DNA of 64,000 bases from Ctena decussata (GCA_963989385.1 OZ022501.1:19430102-19494101); one strand, 5' to 3'; positions 29,918-40,024 are shown, numbered from the stretch's first letter. Notes: a model not told the origin generated them from the letters alone. A program made the numbers and translations.

Positions 29918-32270
29918 TAGGCTTAGGTCCTTTACCTTTCTTAGGACCTTTATTCTGACCTGAATTCCCAGGATTTTTCCGAGAATTCCTCTGAAAATGT
30001 TTCCCTTGACCCTGGGTCAAACTAGAGGTTCTGGTAGCACTGGGCCCAACAGAAACACTTAACCCACCGTAAGTAGGTTTAGTTGAGGATTCTGAAACTT
30101 TGGGACCCTTCTTTTTAAAACCAGATGACTGTTGTTTACTTGCCCCCACTACTGCCATCTGGAGGGATTTATGGGTAAGTCCATCTTTGTATTGCTTCAC
30201 AATTTCAGGGAACTTTTCGCCAAATATTGTGGAAGACTCAATGGGCTGAACTCTTAAAGATTGTTTGACCTCGGAATCTAAATCAGAAACAGCCAAGCAA
30301 GCATCTCTACGAGCCAAAAGAGGACCTGAAGCCAGTCTAGAAAAAATCTCAATCAAGTGTGACTGCGATACGGCCACAGCCTGAAGATAACGGGAGACTT
30401 CCATCATGTCTTCCTTTGACAAAGAGTCCTGCTGCATCGTTTTAAGTGTACCACACAGAAACAACTCAGAATGAGAGGCGACCTGCATCCCAGTTCTCGC
30501 CAATTTTTCCCAGTTCTCTAGAGTCGAGAACTGAATTACATGAGAAGAGGGGACCGAAGTCCCCTGCTTCATGACATCTCTTAACCCTGGATTGACAGAG
30601 GGGGAATCCATACTAATCGAAGGGTTTAAAGATTCATATGAAGAGGCCTGAAAAATTTTAGGTTTACTTTTTAAAGAAACAAATGATCCGGTTTTAAAAC
30701 CTTTAGGATATGAGGGAAGAGGTGTCATCGGAACCTCTTCCTCTCCTTTCAAGCGTTTGTTCATCTTAAAGAGAGAACTAGAAATGCTACTAGATTGGGG
30801 CAGGGCTAATGATGTTTCTTCAGGCCTATCTTGGTCTCTGAAAAAATCCAAGGCAGAAGCCCCAACTGTCCTACTTTTTGCCTCCGGGATGGGACAAACA
30901 TTAGGACCCAGCCTAGAGCGAAGCTTGAATATAGCTTCCTTATAAGAAAGTGAATCTTTAGGGGATTCATCCTCTTTCTCCACATCGGGTTCGGAGTCTG
31001 AATCCCCTATTCGTTCGCCCTCCCCAACGCGAACTTGCAGTTGATCTGGATCAGATTCATTCTCTGAATTATCCATACAGATCACCTTTTCAGCTCCCGG
31101 GCGGGTGACTGGAACCTTATGAGCTACTACCCGAGGGGCTGTTGTGGAAAGATTATCAATTCGATTCGATAAATCTTTCAGTGCCTGACCTTGCTGTTCC
31201 ACTAATTTTGTTAATACAGAAACAGCAGGATCTTCTTTAGACTTTGAAACAGAACGAGCCCTAGAGTAACTACCTTGTCTAGGACTCGCATGTCTATATC
31301 TGTCTGACCTAGGTGACTTAGACCTATGTGGCTTAGATCTATGTGACCTAGACCCGTAAGATCTAGTACCGTGGTACCTGGACCTAGGTGACCTGGACCT
31401 AGGTGACCTTGACCTAGGTGACCTGGACCTAGGTGACCTGGGCCTAGGTGACCTGGACCTATGGCGCCTGCTATATGCAGAATCTCTCCGCATAGGGTGA
31501 GGTGACCTAGACTTCCGCCTAGACCTATCGTCCTTAGGCTTTGAAAGTCTAGCTCCTCTTCTGGAGGAATTTGACCATCTATCCGATGAGACAGACCTAG
31601 ACTCTCGCTTTGATCTTTTGTCTCTGTGTACACTACTGCTATGTGATCTGACTGACCTAGCAGAAGTGTACTGCATTGGAAGAGATTTATTTCGTGGAAA
31701 AGCCCTGTCCATTGGGGTGACTGACTTGGAATGGCTTCTCCCACTGTGCCCTTCAGGGGAAGAACTTCTCCTAGAGGGACTGCTAACAGTACCAACTGGA
31801 ACCTGCGCCAAAGGGACCTTTGTCCCGTTTGACCCATGATTCCTTTGAATGTCTTGATTACCAGGAGCTTGGTGGACTAAATCGCTTTCAAGCTCGCGGT
31901 AAAAAGAATTCTCTGAAGTCCTTGTGGTAGTGGCAGCCGGCGCTGGAGAACTACCACTAGGAAGAGAAACAAACAGACCAGGACCTTTATCAGGAACCTG
32001 GGAATCCTCACTTCTGACAGGACCTTTTTCAGGAGCCTGAGAAGAAGTAACCTTGGATTTAACAGTAGCTTTAGCCAGAGAGGCTCTATGTAAACATTTG
32101 GAAAGCTTCTTCCATAGTTCATCAGACCACTCCTTACAAACTTCACAGGGAGTGGAAGGAGAACAGGAGTAACCCCTACAGGCTCTACAAATTCTATGAT
32201 TATCCCAATATGGCATAATTTTGGCACACTTACCATAAATTCCAGGACATCTCTTTAACTGTGCAGACAT
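29907..32270 (-). CDS. DIRS ORF1, gag-like protein with SR-rich domain
   Basis: The first in-frame ATG is at 32270, giving 787 aa. The open frame runs 77 codons further upstream, but it begins at TTG and reads as hydrophobic noise. Residues 8-45 form a Cys/His cluster (C8, C15, H25, C28, C31, C36, C42, C45) followed by EW, as in other DIRS gag-like ORFs. It presumably binds nucleic acid or zinc. About 170-345 is rich in Ser-Arg dipeptides, including a tandem 5-residue PRSRS run at about 270-300 (31371-31460), and resembles the RS domain of splicing factors. A short amphipathic, possibly coiled segment VSVLTKLVEQQGQALKDLSN follows (about 350-370), then an acidic stretch and a C-terminal half with no recognised domain. 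The C-terminus is basic (KKGKGPKPSAP). Confidence 0.85.
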   Translation of the reverse strand: MSAQLKRCPGIYGKCAKIMPYWDNHRICRACRGYSCSPSTPCEVCKEWSDELWKKLSKCLHRASLAKATVKSKVTSSQAPEKGPVRSEDSQVPDKGPGLFVSLPSGSSPAPAATTTRTSENSFYRELESDLVHQAPGNQDIQRNHGSNGTKVPLAQVPVGTVSSPSRRSSSPEGHSGRSHSKSVTPMDRAFPRNKSLPMQYTSARSVRSHSSSVHRDKRSKRESRSVSSDRWSNSSRRGARLSKPKDDRSRRKSRSPHPMRRDSAYSRRHRSRSPRPRSPRSRSPRSRSPRSRSPRSRYHGTRSYGSRSHRSKPHRSKSPRSDRYRHASPRQGSYSRARSVSKSKEDPAVSVLTKLVEQQGQALKDLSNRIDNLSTTAPRVVAHKVPVTRPGAEKVICMDNSENESDPDQLQVRVGEGERIGDSDSEPDVEKEDESPKDSLSYKEAIFKLRSRLGPNVCPIPEAKSRTVGASALDFFRDQDRPEETSLALPQSSSISSSLFKMNKRLKGEEEVPMTPLPSYPKGFKTGSFVSLKSKPKIFQASSYESLNPSISMDSPSVNPGLRDVMKQGTSVPSSHVIQFSTLENWEKLARTGMQVASHSELFLCGTLKTMQQDSLSKEDMMEVSRYLQAVAVSQSHLIEIFSRLASGPLLARRDACLAVSDLDSEVKQSLRVQPIESSTIFGEKFPEIVKQYKDGLTHKSLQMAVVGASKQQSSGFKKKGPKVSESSTKPTYGGLSVSVGPSATRTSSLTQGQGKHFQRNSRKNPGNSGQNKGPKKGKGPKPSAP
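31371..31460 (-). repeat. 15-bp tandem repeat encoding PRSRS
   Basis: The unit GACCTGGACCTAGGT (plus strand) repeats about five to six times with small changes inside the gag-like ORF. In-frame expansion by 15 bp keeps the SR pattern. Confidence 0.85.
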
Positions 32271-32615
32271 TCTGTAATAAACAGTTCTGAACAAAAGAAG
32301 AGATAAGGGAAAATAGAGGGATAACAGAAAATAAGGACGGAAAACAAAATCCGAATTACAGAATAAAAAACGGAAAGAAAATTCCGAACTAAGGAGCGTA
32401 ACGAAATTACGTTCAACGAAACCGCAAAAACGTAACTTCGAAACGAAAAACTGAAAATAAACGGAAATAAAGTAAACTGAATGAAGAAATAAATCAAACA
32501 AATGAAAATAATAACTGCGAGCGGGTGAAACCAGCGGATACCCTACAAACGGCTACATAAACTTCAGAATTCTTCGGAGGTTGACAGAACACGTTTGCCA
32601 CCGGAAGCCGCAGAA

Positions 32616-32762
32616 GGTAAATTGAATTATGGTCACCGGTCGTTCTAATTACCGAACAACCGGTGCGGTATTCTACTAAATGCCGGTACAAAAGTTCCGG
32701 TACTCGTTTTTCTGCGGTAGTCGGGTGATTCCCCGGAGAGCAATATTTAGATGTATCGTAGG
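32616..32762. repeat. DIRS inverted terminal repeat (5' end of element)
   Basis: This is the complement of 26401-26547. It is followed outward by TTTAACGAAACAAAT (32763-32777), which is unique to this end and is copied in the ICR. The gag-like ATG lies about 345 bp inside it, so promoter activity is expected in this repeat or just downstream. No TATA motif was identified with confidence. Confidence 0.92.
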
Positions 32763-32782
32763 TTTAACGAAACAAATAGAGG

Positions 32783-32876
32783 ATCTTACACTAATGGTCA
32801 TTTCTGATGAAATTTATGAAACAAGCCTTTGGCGAGTTTCATAAATTTCATATGGAATGACCACAAGTGTAAGATT
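32783..32876. repeat. Foldback abutting the DIRS insertion
   Basis: ATCTTACACT, ATGGTCATTT and GAAATTTATGAAAC on the left are complemented by GTTTCATAAATTTC, AATGACCAC and AGTGTAAGAT on the right. The loop is short. It begins only 5 bp outside the DIRS end. Confidence 0.75.
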
Positions 32877-34116
32877 CTGTTTATCATTTAATCCTTTAAA
32901 ATGGGATTATTTCCCCTTCAACATGTTCAAAACGATCAATAATTCAATAAAAAAACACATCGTTACATGGTAGTTATCAGTGACATAATATTTACATGCC
33001 AAAATGGTATTACACGTGACACATTGGTCAAACGATTTTTATGAAATGACGTTAATCGTAATCCACTAAATAACAGTGACATCATATGATAAATAATAAT
33101 TATCAAGTTCTTTTTCTACTGCTTCATCTAAAAGGCACTATGGTCAAGTTGTTAGAGACGCTCAAGGATTGCAGTACCAATTATTTGTAAGAATAGTTTC
33201 AGATTCATTCATCCACTATAAAAACATGATACAATTTCCTATTCGAATCACACTAACTCAGGGTTTTTAATGTTTCAGATTCATATTCCATAGGTTTTGG
33301 ATTCAGGTCCTTTTATTTGTCATTTTACATACTGTCTTAAATGTATGGTCATATTGTATTTTGCTTTCTTCTCAGTCAGACAATTATCGATTCAAAAGAA
33401 AATTTCATTTTATATCCCAGCTTCTTAGTTCAGTGTTACCAGTAATGACGTACTTTATAGGCCAGGTTGCCTTACTAGGTTTTCCCAATAATGATGATTG
33501 TGAAATTGCGGAATCTTGCAATTGTATTTCTTCACTACCCGTCTTTACTGATACTGCTTAAATCTCTGTCTTAATAATGAGAGACATAGATTTGATACTT
33601 TATCGTTTCTGCACTGAAAATTGATATTGTTCTTTATTTTTTAAGGCTTCATATTATTGATATTGTTGACAAGTTGAACTTGTTTAGCACCAGCTTGTCC
33701 AGAGCATGATGCAATACAAAAACTGTAAAGTTTCAGACTCACAGTGGCAAGTCATAGAAACCTAGATTAAGGGGACATGACCACTCACTTTTATCACTTT
33801 TGCAGCATTGGCTGACCAAGCTAGCTACCCAATGCTTGTTTGTTCTTATTACTCAAAGAGCTAAAACCTGAAGATCCTTGGCATCAGATTCTGACGTCAT
33901 GCAAAGCATGTGCCATTGATAGTGCTGCCATGATACGTGATATTTTATGTGTATGAGCTCCTGGCTTGGCACATCCATTCTGGCAGGTGTGTGAGCCATG
34001 CCCTGTGTGTTTTCCTCCCCCATTTGGTGTTCAGGACTGGATGTGCTAAATGACTGTTTCCCTTTCATCTACTTTTGTGTTTAAAGCTGAACAAGAGTCA
34101 GGAACATTATCATTTT
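32877..34116. other. Unassigned intron with one CRE palindrome
   Basis: No gene or repeat family is recognised. TGACGTCA lies at 33892-33899. Confidence 0.5.
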
Positions 34117-34354
34117 AGCTGCGACAGGAGAAAACCAACAAAGTTGCATGTGCGCCCAGTGAAGACTCAGATCAGCCCGGGCATTCGTCCAGTCTGATCA
34201 GAGTTTTTGCTTTGTGCTTAAAGTGTAGCTAAGGGTCTAAGCAACATCCATGCAGACAGCAAAGACTCTGATCAGACTGGGCAGATGCCCAGGCTGATCT
34301 GAGTCTTTGCTGGGCCCACATGCCACTTCATTGGTTTTCTTGTGTCACAGCTCA
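34117..34354. mobile_element. Family F MITE, copy 3
   Basis: It runs from AGCTGCGACAGGAGAAAACC to TTTTCTTGTGTCACAGCTCA. It is more diverged than the copies at 22163 and 59073, with many CpG to TpG/CpA changes. Confidence 0.8.
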
Positions 34355-34503
34355 TTTCTTTATTTTTACCACATATGTCAAGTTTGGCATGTCTGTGCAC
34401 AAAGAAGCAAGTACATATAAAAATAATACAAAAGAGTTAATATACTACAGATGTTGAAACTTTTGAAAATTCAGCACTTAAAACATTCAATATGAAAGAA
34501 AAG

Positions 34504-34646
34504 CGTGAATATGTGTATCCTACACATCAGCTGCTTCCTGTTGCAAGGAACAGTCATTTAAGAAAAAAAGAAAGAAAACGTGAATATAGAATAGAAGAAC
34601 GTGAATATGTATATCCTACACATCAGCTGCTTTCTGATGCAAGGTA
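34504..34646. repeat. Two-copy direct repeat (~45 bp)
   Basis: CGTGAATATGTGTATCCTAC...CAAGG at about 34504-34548 recurs at about 34600-34645, with a spacer rich in GAAAG. Confidence 0.75.
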
Positions 34647-34842
34647 CAGCGAGTGTTGTCAAACATACTTCAAATGCGAGGGAGTGAGAATCGGTGAAAG
34701 TACAAATAATTAAGGGAAGGTACAAAACCTTGGCAGGAAACAATGTAAACAGAAAAGCACCGGGTACAATATAGTAGGTGTTGACTAGCGAAAATGTAAC
34801 AGGTACGTTAATGAATTTGAATATTGGGACAGAAATACCTGA

Positions 34843-34892
34843 GCAGACAGTGTAGACCCAGATCCGTCTGAATCAGAGTCTGCACTGTCTGT
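34843..34892. repeat. Solo foldback core
   Basis: CAGACAGTGTAGACCCAGAT pairs loosely with ATCAGAGTCTGCACTGTCTG. It is the same kind of core as in families A, B and C but without their termini. Confidence 0.55.
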
Positions 34893-35449
34893 CTTCAAGC
34901 AAGTTTTTGACATATTACATTAGAAAGTAAAATCAGGTTGTGAAACTGTTTACACTGTAACTGGTTATGGTTTCCAATATTTAAGGTACCAGTGGTAACA
35001 GGTAGCTTAATTTAAAGAACAGCAGTTACTTCATGGTTGCTTTAGAATGCCAGTAGATGTAATAATTTCGGTAATGAGGTAAATATGTTTCTAATATGCC
35101 AAAAAAATGTCTACAAGTATATTTGGGAAACTCAGGTACAGAACGTGATGCCATTACTTCAGTTGATAAGTGTTAATACTATTGCTACTTATACAGAATT
35201 TAATATTCTTCAGTGTCCACCTGTTTGCTACTTGCAAGCACCTTACTACACCATCTGTACAGGGATCCATGTCAGTTTTCTAAGTTTAAAGGGATGGGTC
35301 TCTCAGACATACTTTGATATAGAAACAGTGATGGTGTTGAAAAAAGGTGATTCGCTTAGGCACTGACTTTCTGATGGCATGGCGTATAATCTTCTTTTGT
35401 AGTCTGTCTCAGTAACATGATCAGAAAACAATACTCGGTACATTGGGCC
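34893..35449. other. Unassigned intron
   Basis: A 93-codon frame (35085-35366) shows no recognisable domain. No repeat family is assigned. Confidence 0.45.
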
Positions 35450-35895
35450 TAGTCTTCTCGGGTAGTGGGTCTTCTCAAGCATAATTATCTCAGGATGTCA
35501 CATGACTATGGAAAATCCCTGAGTCTGTCTTCTCAGACATATTTTAGAATGTCAACATGACCATGGAAAAGGCCTTTGTATGCTTGGCTTAATCTCCTAT
35601 GGTAGTTGGTCTTCAGATGGTAACATGACTGCGAAAACATTCTGGGCGCACTTTGGTAGTCAGTATTGAATGTCAACATGACCATGGAAAAATCGTTGGC
35701 CATCATGGCACAGTCTTCTTGGGTAGTCGCAGTCTTCAAATGTCAACATGACTGTGGAAAAATTCATAGTACCAGTGGGCATAGTCTTTGAATTTTAACA
35801 TGACCATGGAAAAATCCTTGGTTCACTTGGCATAGTCTTCTTGGGAAGGCTGTCTTCTTATGCATATCTCAAGCAATGGAAAAATCTTCGATTTG
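35450..35895. repeat. Degenerate minisatellite, ~70-85 bp unit
   Basis: The words AACATGACCATGGAAAAATC and TAGTCTTCTTGGGTAGT alternate about six times at irregular spacing. Confidence 0.65.
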
Positions 35896-36478
35896 CTGGG
35901 CTTAGGCAATGTCATTTCTGGAACCATCTTTTTTAAATAAATGAGGAAACGGCTGCTATGACGTAAAATAGAAGGCTGTCAAGGCTTAGACCCTGAACTC
36001 CTAGACTTTGTATGTAAATTACCAACTCCCAGTTTAGTAACCCTAACAGTGATTCAGTGAATAGTTGACCAATCAGCAAGCTACCTTTTTTACAGAAAAC
36101 ATAAGTGTTAGTGTAATCATGATACAGCTCATCAGGATCTTGAAGGGAGTGATAAATTTGAATGAAGAACTGCATGGTCACTTCAGGAAAATGTTAAATA
36201 AAACTGTTAATTGGACAAATGAGATTGTTTACCTTTAAAAATACATTTACGTATGTTCAGGCTAGGTTTAGTCAATTTAAACAGAAACAATAGTTGTTAG
36301 CTCTATTAATTGTTGTAATGTTTTTGGTTAGAGATGAGACTTAGAATATTATCAGATATTAAGGGGTCATTTGCCACTGGCAGTTCAAAAGAAAAAAAAT
36401 GAGACTCCTTCCCCCTCTAATGAATATTGCATAAGATGATATCGTCTGAAAAATTTTTGGGAGCACAAAACCTGAAGT
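35896..36478. other. Unassigned intron
   Basis: No gene or repeat family is recognised. Confidence 0.5.
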
Positions 36479-36945
36479 AAAGCCTGTTTCACATCAGCCG
36501 TGCGATTTTTTGTTCGTACGATTTTGGAGGCCATGGGTGCCGTAGACAGATCGCAGACAAATTTGCAGTGTATCTGGGCGGGTCCACCGTGGTCTTAGAG
36601 GTCGCAAGGCAGCCGTACGATGTTTGTACCTCTGTCTCAGGGGTCGCACGAATTTGCAGCCTGAAAGTAGGAAAAAATATACAACATTTCGTACGGCTGC
36701 CGCAAGATGGCCGTGCAGCTGCCGTAAGACTGCCGCAAGACTGCCGTGAGACGGTCGTAAGAATTTGTCAATGATCTTGCGGGCACCGTACGACGCACAA
36801 GAATTCGCAAGGCTGTCTCACGAACATCTTACGATGACCGTACGTTTGTCGTACGAATTCGCCTCGAACGAGGAATAAAATGCAAGAGCACCATCCGCAA
36901 CCCTCATAGTTTCACCATTGCCTGTCAAAACCACATTGGATCCTG

Positions 36946-37260
36946 ATGGCTATCCCACCACAGCGTATTGCCCTTCTAAGAAGAAGGTTTCTTGATGAAG
37001 AGGAGCGTCACGCCACCATCCTGGCGCTGCTCATCCGGGCACGGCAAGGTAGAAGAGGACGAGCAGGCGTTGGTGGGTCAGACCCTGGATCGAGCGACGT
37101 CGATTGTATGGCCAGTTCCACACCCTCTTCCAGGAGCTAGAGAGAGAGTACGAGGTATTTGCGATCGAAGATGAGTTTAGATTCCCACATAAATGCGCAC
37201 AGACCATGATATATCTGCCCTATACTCTAACAACCTATGCCACCCGGGCCTACAGATAAA
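36946..37260 (+). pseudogene. Harbinger transposase N-terminal fragment, frameshifted
   Basis: An ATG frame (MAIPPQRIALLRRRFLDEEE) runs to about 37047. Coding sense then continues in another frame from 37053, as RRWWVRPWIERR (37065-37100) and LYGQFHTLFQELEREYEVF (37101-37157), until a stop near 37260. The W-V-R-P-W-I..RR...GQFH-L--EL pattern is typical of the N-terminus of animal Harbinger (HARBI1-type) transposases. An in-frame TAG at 37050 precedes the second block, so a frameshift or a lost intron separates the two pieces. The DDE nuclease domain is absent, and a SINE sits directly downstream. Confidence 0.75.
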
Positions 37261-37278
37261 TTGTGTCACTTTGGTTGT

Positions 37279-37509
37279 CGTGAAAACAGCTATGGTCATG
37301 TCGGGACGGTCAGTTAACCTGACCACACTGTTCCTGGGAAGGCATAGCCCTCCTAAGCGGTTAACGAGTGCTAAGTGCACTTATTTCCAACAGTAACTGA
37401 CAACTGCCTTTCTTGAATCAGCGGAAGGGTAAGTGGCCGGATCTGGTATCGAGCCCAGGACCTCTGGCTTACAAGTCAGGCGCCCTACCGATTGCGCTAC
37501 GCGGCCCTA
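37279..37509 (-). mobile_element. tRNA-derived SINE, family S2, nested in the Harbinger remnant
   Basis: On the minus strand: GGGCCGCGTAGCGCAATCGG (A box TAGCGCAATCGG), then GGTCCTGGGCTCGATACC (B box), then a body shared with 41887-42156 including GGTTAACTGACCGTCCCGAC (the last written from the minus strand). A perfect 11-bp TSD ACTTTGGTTGT lies at 37268-37278 and 37510-37520. Confidence 0.9.
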
Positions 37510-37544
37510 ACTTTGGTTGTTATAGTATAAAGCAGCTTATAATA

Positions 37545-37762
37545 AAAGGAGAAAAAAAATTTATACACACCAGACTTATCCAATTGTGCGGCTATCTGAG
37601 CAAGCTGCTTTCCTTATACGCCTTGTCTGCGTATCGCCGATGGACATAGAACTCCGGATGTTCACTGAACCATTGAACCAGGACGTTCCAGGTCTGGGCG
37701 GGCATCGAGAAATATTCGCTTCGGAAGGCGCTGGTGCTCTCTTCCTCAGAGTCCGAGTTCAT
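37545..37762 (-). pseudogene. MADF-like second Harbinger ORF, frameshifted
   Basis: From an ATG at 37762 the minus strand reads MNSDSEEESTSAF, then TWNVLVQWFSEHPEFYVHRR and ADKAYKES. Near 37600 the sense jumps frame to QLAQIAAQLDKSGVYK. The L-V-x(4)-HPE-x-Y ... K ... L-x-x-IA-x-L pattern resembles a MADF/Myb-SANT-like DNA-binding domain, known as the accessory protein of Harbinger transposons. Convergent orientation to the transposase fragment fits. The assignment is tentative because the sequence is short and broken. Confidence 0.5.
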
Positions 37763-38413
37763 GGTTGAGGATATTACATGGCTACTCATATCCTCTGTTG
37801 TGGCTCTTGAGTCTCTTGGGTGTCGGCCAAAGGCTCCTTAGCGGCAGCGGCGGCAGGAACAAGCCCCCCCCCCCACCTCTCCCTTTCGATCTGTGCTTTC
37901 TTCTCTGGAGTCTAGAATATGAGTACCGATCTACTTTTACAGGAGACGCAAGTAACGCAACAATCGTAGGACTGTCGTACGTCTGCCGTGCAGCTGCCGT
38001 GCGACTTGCGCGATTGTCTTACGATTCACAACTTCCTTGCGATAGCATTCTGTCAGGACGCACGACTGTCGTAAGCTGCTCGTGCGGCTGTCTAGCGACC
38101 GTCGCAAGACAAACGCAAGAAATGATTGACAGCAGCCCCGCCTGCAAACTTGCAAAATCCTGCAAAATCGTGAGTCAGTCGTGCGGTTGTCTCAAGACTA
38201 TCGTGCGGCAGCCTTGCGGCGTCCACAGATTGTCAAAAAATCGCAGAAATAATGTGCTGTTGAGAATTCAGTCTGCGACGTTGCGACGACCTTGCGACGT
38301 CTAAAATTCGTACGTCGATCTTGCGGCTGTCGCACGAAACCCAGCGATTTTTGCCAGAAATGTGATCGCAGAGGGCCGTACGGCTGCCGTAAGGCTGATG
38401 TGAAACGGGCTTT

Positions 38414-38961
38414 AGTTGTAAATAAAAACATGGAGAATAAAAGCACCAGCTGAGATATTGACTCCCACCTTCTCATAGCAAGGACAGTCAAAACTGCCAT
38501 TGATCCGAAAAAAAACCTTCTAAGGTTAATATGTAAATTGGCTTTGTTTGGGAATCCCAGGAAGCAAACAGGAAGACACAAAAGTTATCTCTCATTGAAA
38601 AACTGGCAGAAAACCACAGAGGTGTGCCCATTCACTTTAAGGTAATTATGGCAACAGTTATGAAAAATATTACCGTGTAGCGATGAAGATTGCCCAGATT
38701 GACGTCATAGCGAGACGGATATGAATGAAGAGGTGGTGATTTAATTACTCAGGTACTATACAACTCACCTGAGGACAGAATGAAATATAAGGAGGAAAAG
38801 ATTGTATTGGCTGGGAAATTTAGGGAATGAATGAATCAGATCTAGTTTCAGCTATCATTTGAACAAGAAACTAGACCCTTCAGTCAACTGTCCTCAATCC
38901 TAGCTTGCACTGTATCCTTGACCAATGTCACGTGCCAGTGGTTGCTTGTGCGGCAGATCAC
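38414..38961. other. Unassigned intron with a family Q fragment and a CRE palindrome
   Basis: About 38520-38640 contains GGAAGCAAACAGGAAGACAC and TTATCTCTCATTG (family Q words). TGACGTCA lies at 38700-38707. Confidence 0.45.
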
Positions 38962-39110
38962 CAAAGCTCGGATAAGGTGGGTTTTCAAGGATTATTCTGG
39001 GACAGTATTTCTTATTTTTCAACGAAAACCTAAGTTGTGACCCCTCATTAGAACCGTCTCTGTGAGACGGTTCTAATGAGGGGTCACAACTTAGTTGATA
39101 TCCCTGCTGT
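38962..39110. mobile_element. Family E MITE, copy 4, right end truncated
   Basis: The perfect hairpin 39037-39087 (GTGACCCCTCATTAGAACCG, 24-bp arms, 3-nt loop) is intact. The right outer arm stops after ACTTAGTTGATATCCCTG. Confidence 0.8.
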
Positions 39111-39309
39111 CCTTGGCTATTTGGCTCACTGATTCATCAGTGGCTCCAACACCAAAGGCCTGGTCCACAGTGCATGCAGCACAACATTCCAGCGCACCCA
39201 GGTATGTGCATGGTCATGCAAAACTAGACATAATATTAACCAAAACAACATGATTTATGTCTGCAGATTTTTTAAAAAAATCTCTTGCAAGCTAGAAGAT
39301 ACTGAGAAT

Positions 39310-39372
39310 TCAAAGAGTAGAAGGCAAATATTGTGAGCAGCCTCATTTGGATCCACACAGTTTGCTAATGCA
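39310..39372. repeat. Family B core fragment
   Basis: GAGAATTCAAAGAGTAGAAG and CCTCATTTGGATCCACACAG remain. Confidence 0.6.
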
Positions 39373-39433
39373 GTCACCTCTTCAGGGATTACCTGTCTTT
39401 AGCAGTCACATTTTCTGGACTCCTTGAACCATT

Positions 39434-39618
39434 AGAGCTGCGACACGAGAAAACCAACAATGTGGTTGTGCACCCAGTGCAGACTTAGATCAGCCTGGGC
39501 ATCTGCACAGTCTGATCAGAGTCTCAGCTGTCCGCACGAAGGTAGCTTAGACCCTTAGCTACCTTTTAAGCGCTTAGGGAAGACTCTGATCAGACTGGTT
39601 TTCTCGTGCCGCGGCTCA
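39434..39618. mobile_element. Family F MITE, copy 4, internally deleted
   Basis: The right arm lacks the part between GATCAGACTGG and TTTTCTCG, shortening the element to about 185 bp. The termini AGAGCTGCGACACGAGAAAA and CTCGTGCCGCGGCTC remain. Confidence 0.8.
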
Positions 39619-39780
39619 TAATACATTGCAAATGAACCTGTATTAAGAGGTCACCTGTCTTAAGCAGATAAATTTTGTCATAGGCAAAGAATTATTTGGA
39701 TACCTTTGGGTTAGCCCTAAAGACAGACTCAAATGTATTTTCATTTCTGGCACTTCCAGGCTCAAGTTTTCCAGCTTGCT

Positions 39781-39906
39781 GACATTTCTCAGTAAGCTGA
39801 CATTTCTCAGTGTGCTGACATGTCTCAGTGTGCTGACATTTCTCAGTGTGCTGACATTTCTCAGTGTGCTGACATTTCTCAGTGTGCTGACATTCCTCAG
39901 TGTGCT
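39781..39906. repeat. 18-bp tandem repeat, 7 copies
   Basis: The unit GACATTTCTCAGTGTGCT repeats seven times, with changes mainly in the first unit, the third unit (GACATGTCTC) and the last unit (GACATTCCTC). The period is a multiple of three, so minus-strand frames are open (THTEKCQ and TLRNVS type repeats), but no start or splice context supports a gene. Confidence 0.9.
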
Positions 39907-40024
39907 GGGCATTGCCATCTAGATCACTCAGGTGAGGCACATGTCTGATCTACTTGTAGCAGATCGCTTAATGAGAGATGAGACGCACAGAAAGGGGGGC
40001 TTGTACATATGCAAACGCCAAAGT

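Larger units (their letters stand above)
26356..32777 (-). mobile_element. Complete DIRS-1-like tyrosine-recombinase retrotransposon
   Basis: On the minus strand the order is left ITR, gag-like ORF, RT/RNase H, tyrosine recombinase, internal complementary region (ICR), right ITR. The ICR reproduces the complements of both outer ends head to tail, and fixes the element ends near CAAAT at 26356-26360 and 32773-32777. This is the defining structure of DIRS-1 elements, which replicate through a circular intermediate and integrate by recombinase without a target-site duplication. All three long frames are open, so the copy may be recent. A T-run of about 30 nt (about 26841-26871) lies between the recombinase stop and the ICR. 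It sits antisense in the presumed PDE4 intron. Ngaro and PAT types are less likely because those have split direct repeats. Confidence 0.93.
36479..38413 (+). mobile_element. PIF/Harbinger-like DNA transposon remnant
   Basis: The terminal repeats AAAGCCTGTTTCACATCAGC (36479) and GCTGATGTGAAACGGGCTTT (ending 38413) are near-perfect inverses. Immediate flanks are TAA/TTA-like, consistent with, but not proving, the 3-bp TWA duplication of Harbinger. Several hundred bases inside each end are packed with CpG-rich words (GCCGTACGAC, GTCGTAAG). It contains a transposase fragment (+), a MADF-like fragment (-) and a nested SINE. No DDE catalytic region is seen, so it is dead or non-autonomous. Confidence 0.8.

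Noticed and set aside
31211..31837. 208-aa minus-strand frame rich in GPGHLGPGH
   Set aside because: It is an alternative-frame reading of the SR-coding 15-bp repeats in the gag-like ORF.
32271..32501. 77-residue N-terminal extension of the gag-like ORF
   Set aside because: The extension begins with TTG and is hydrophobic low-complexity sequence. The ATG at 32270 directly precedes the conserved Cys cluster.
39643..39940. Repetitive minus-strand proteins (TLRNVS and HTEKCQ repeats)
   Set aside because: They are translations of a 7 x 18-bp tandem repeat whose length is a multiple of three. No start or splice context.
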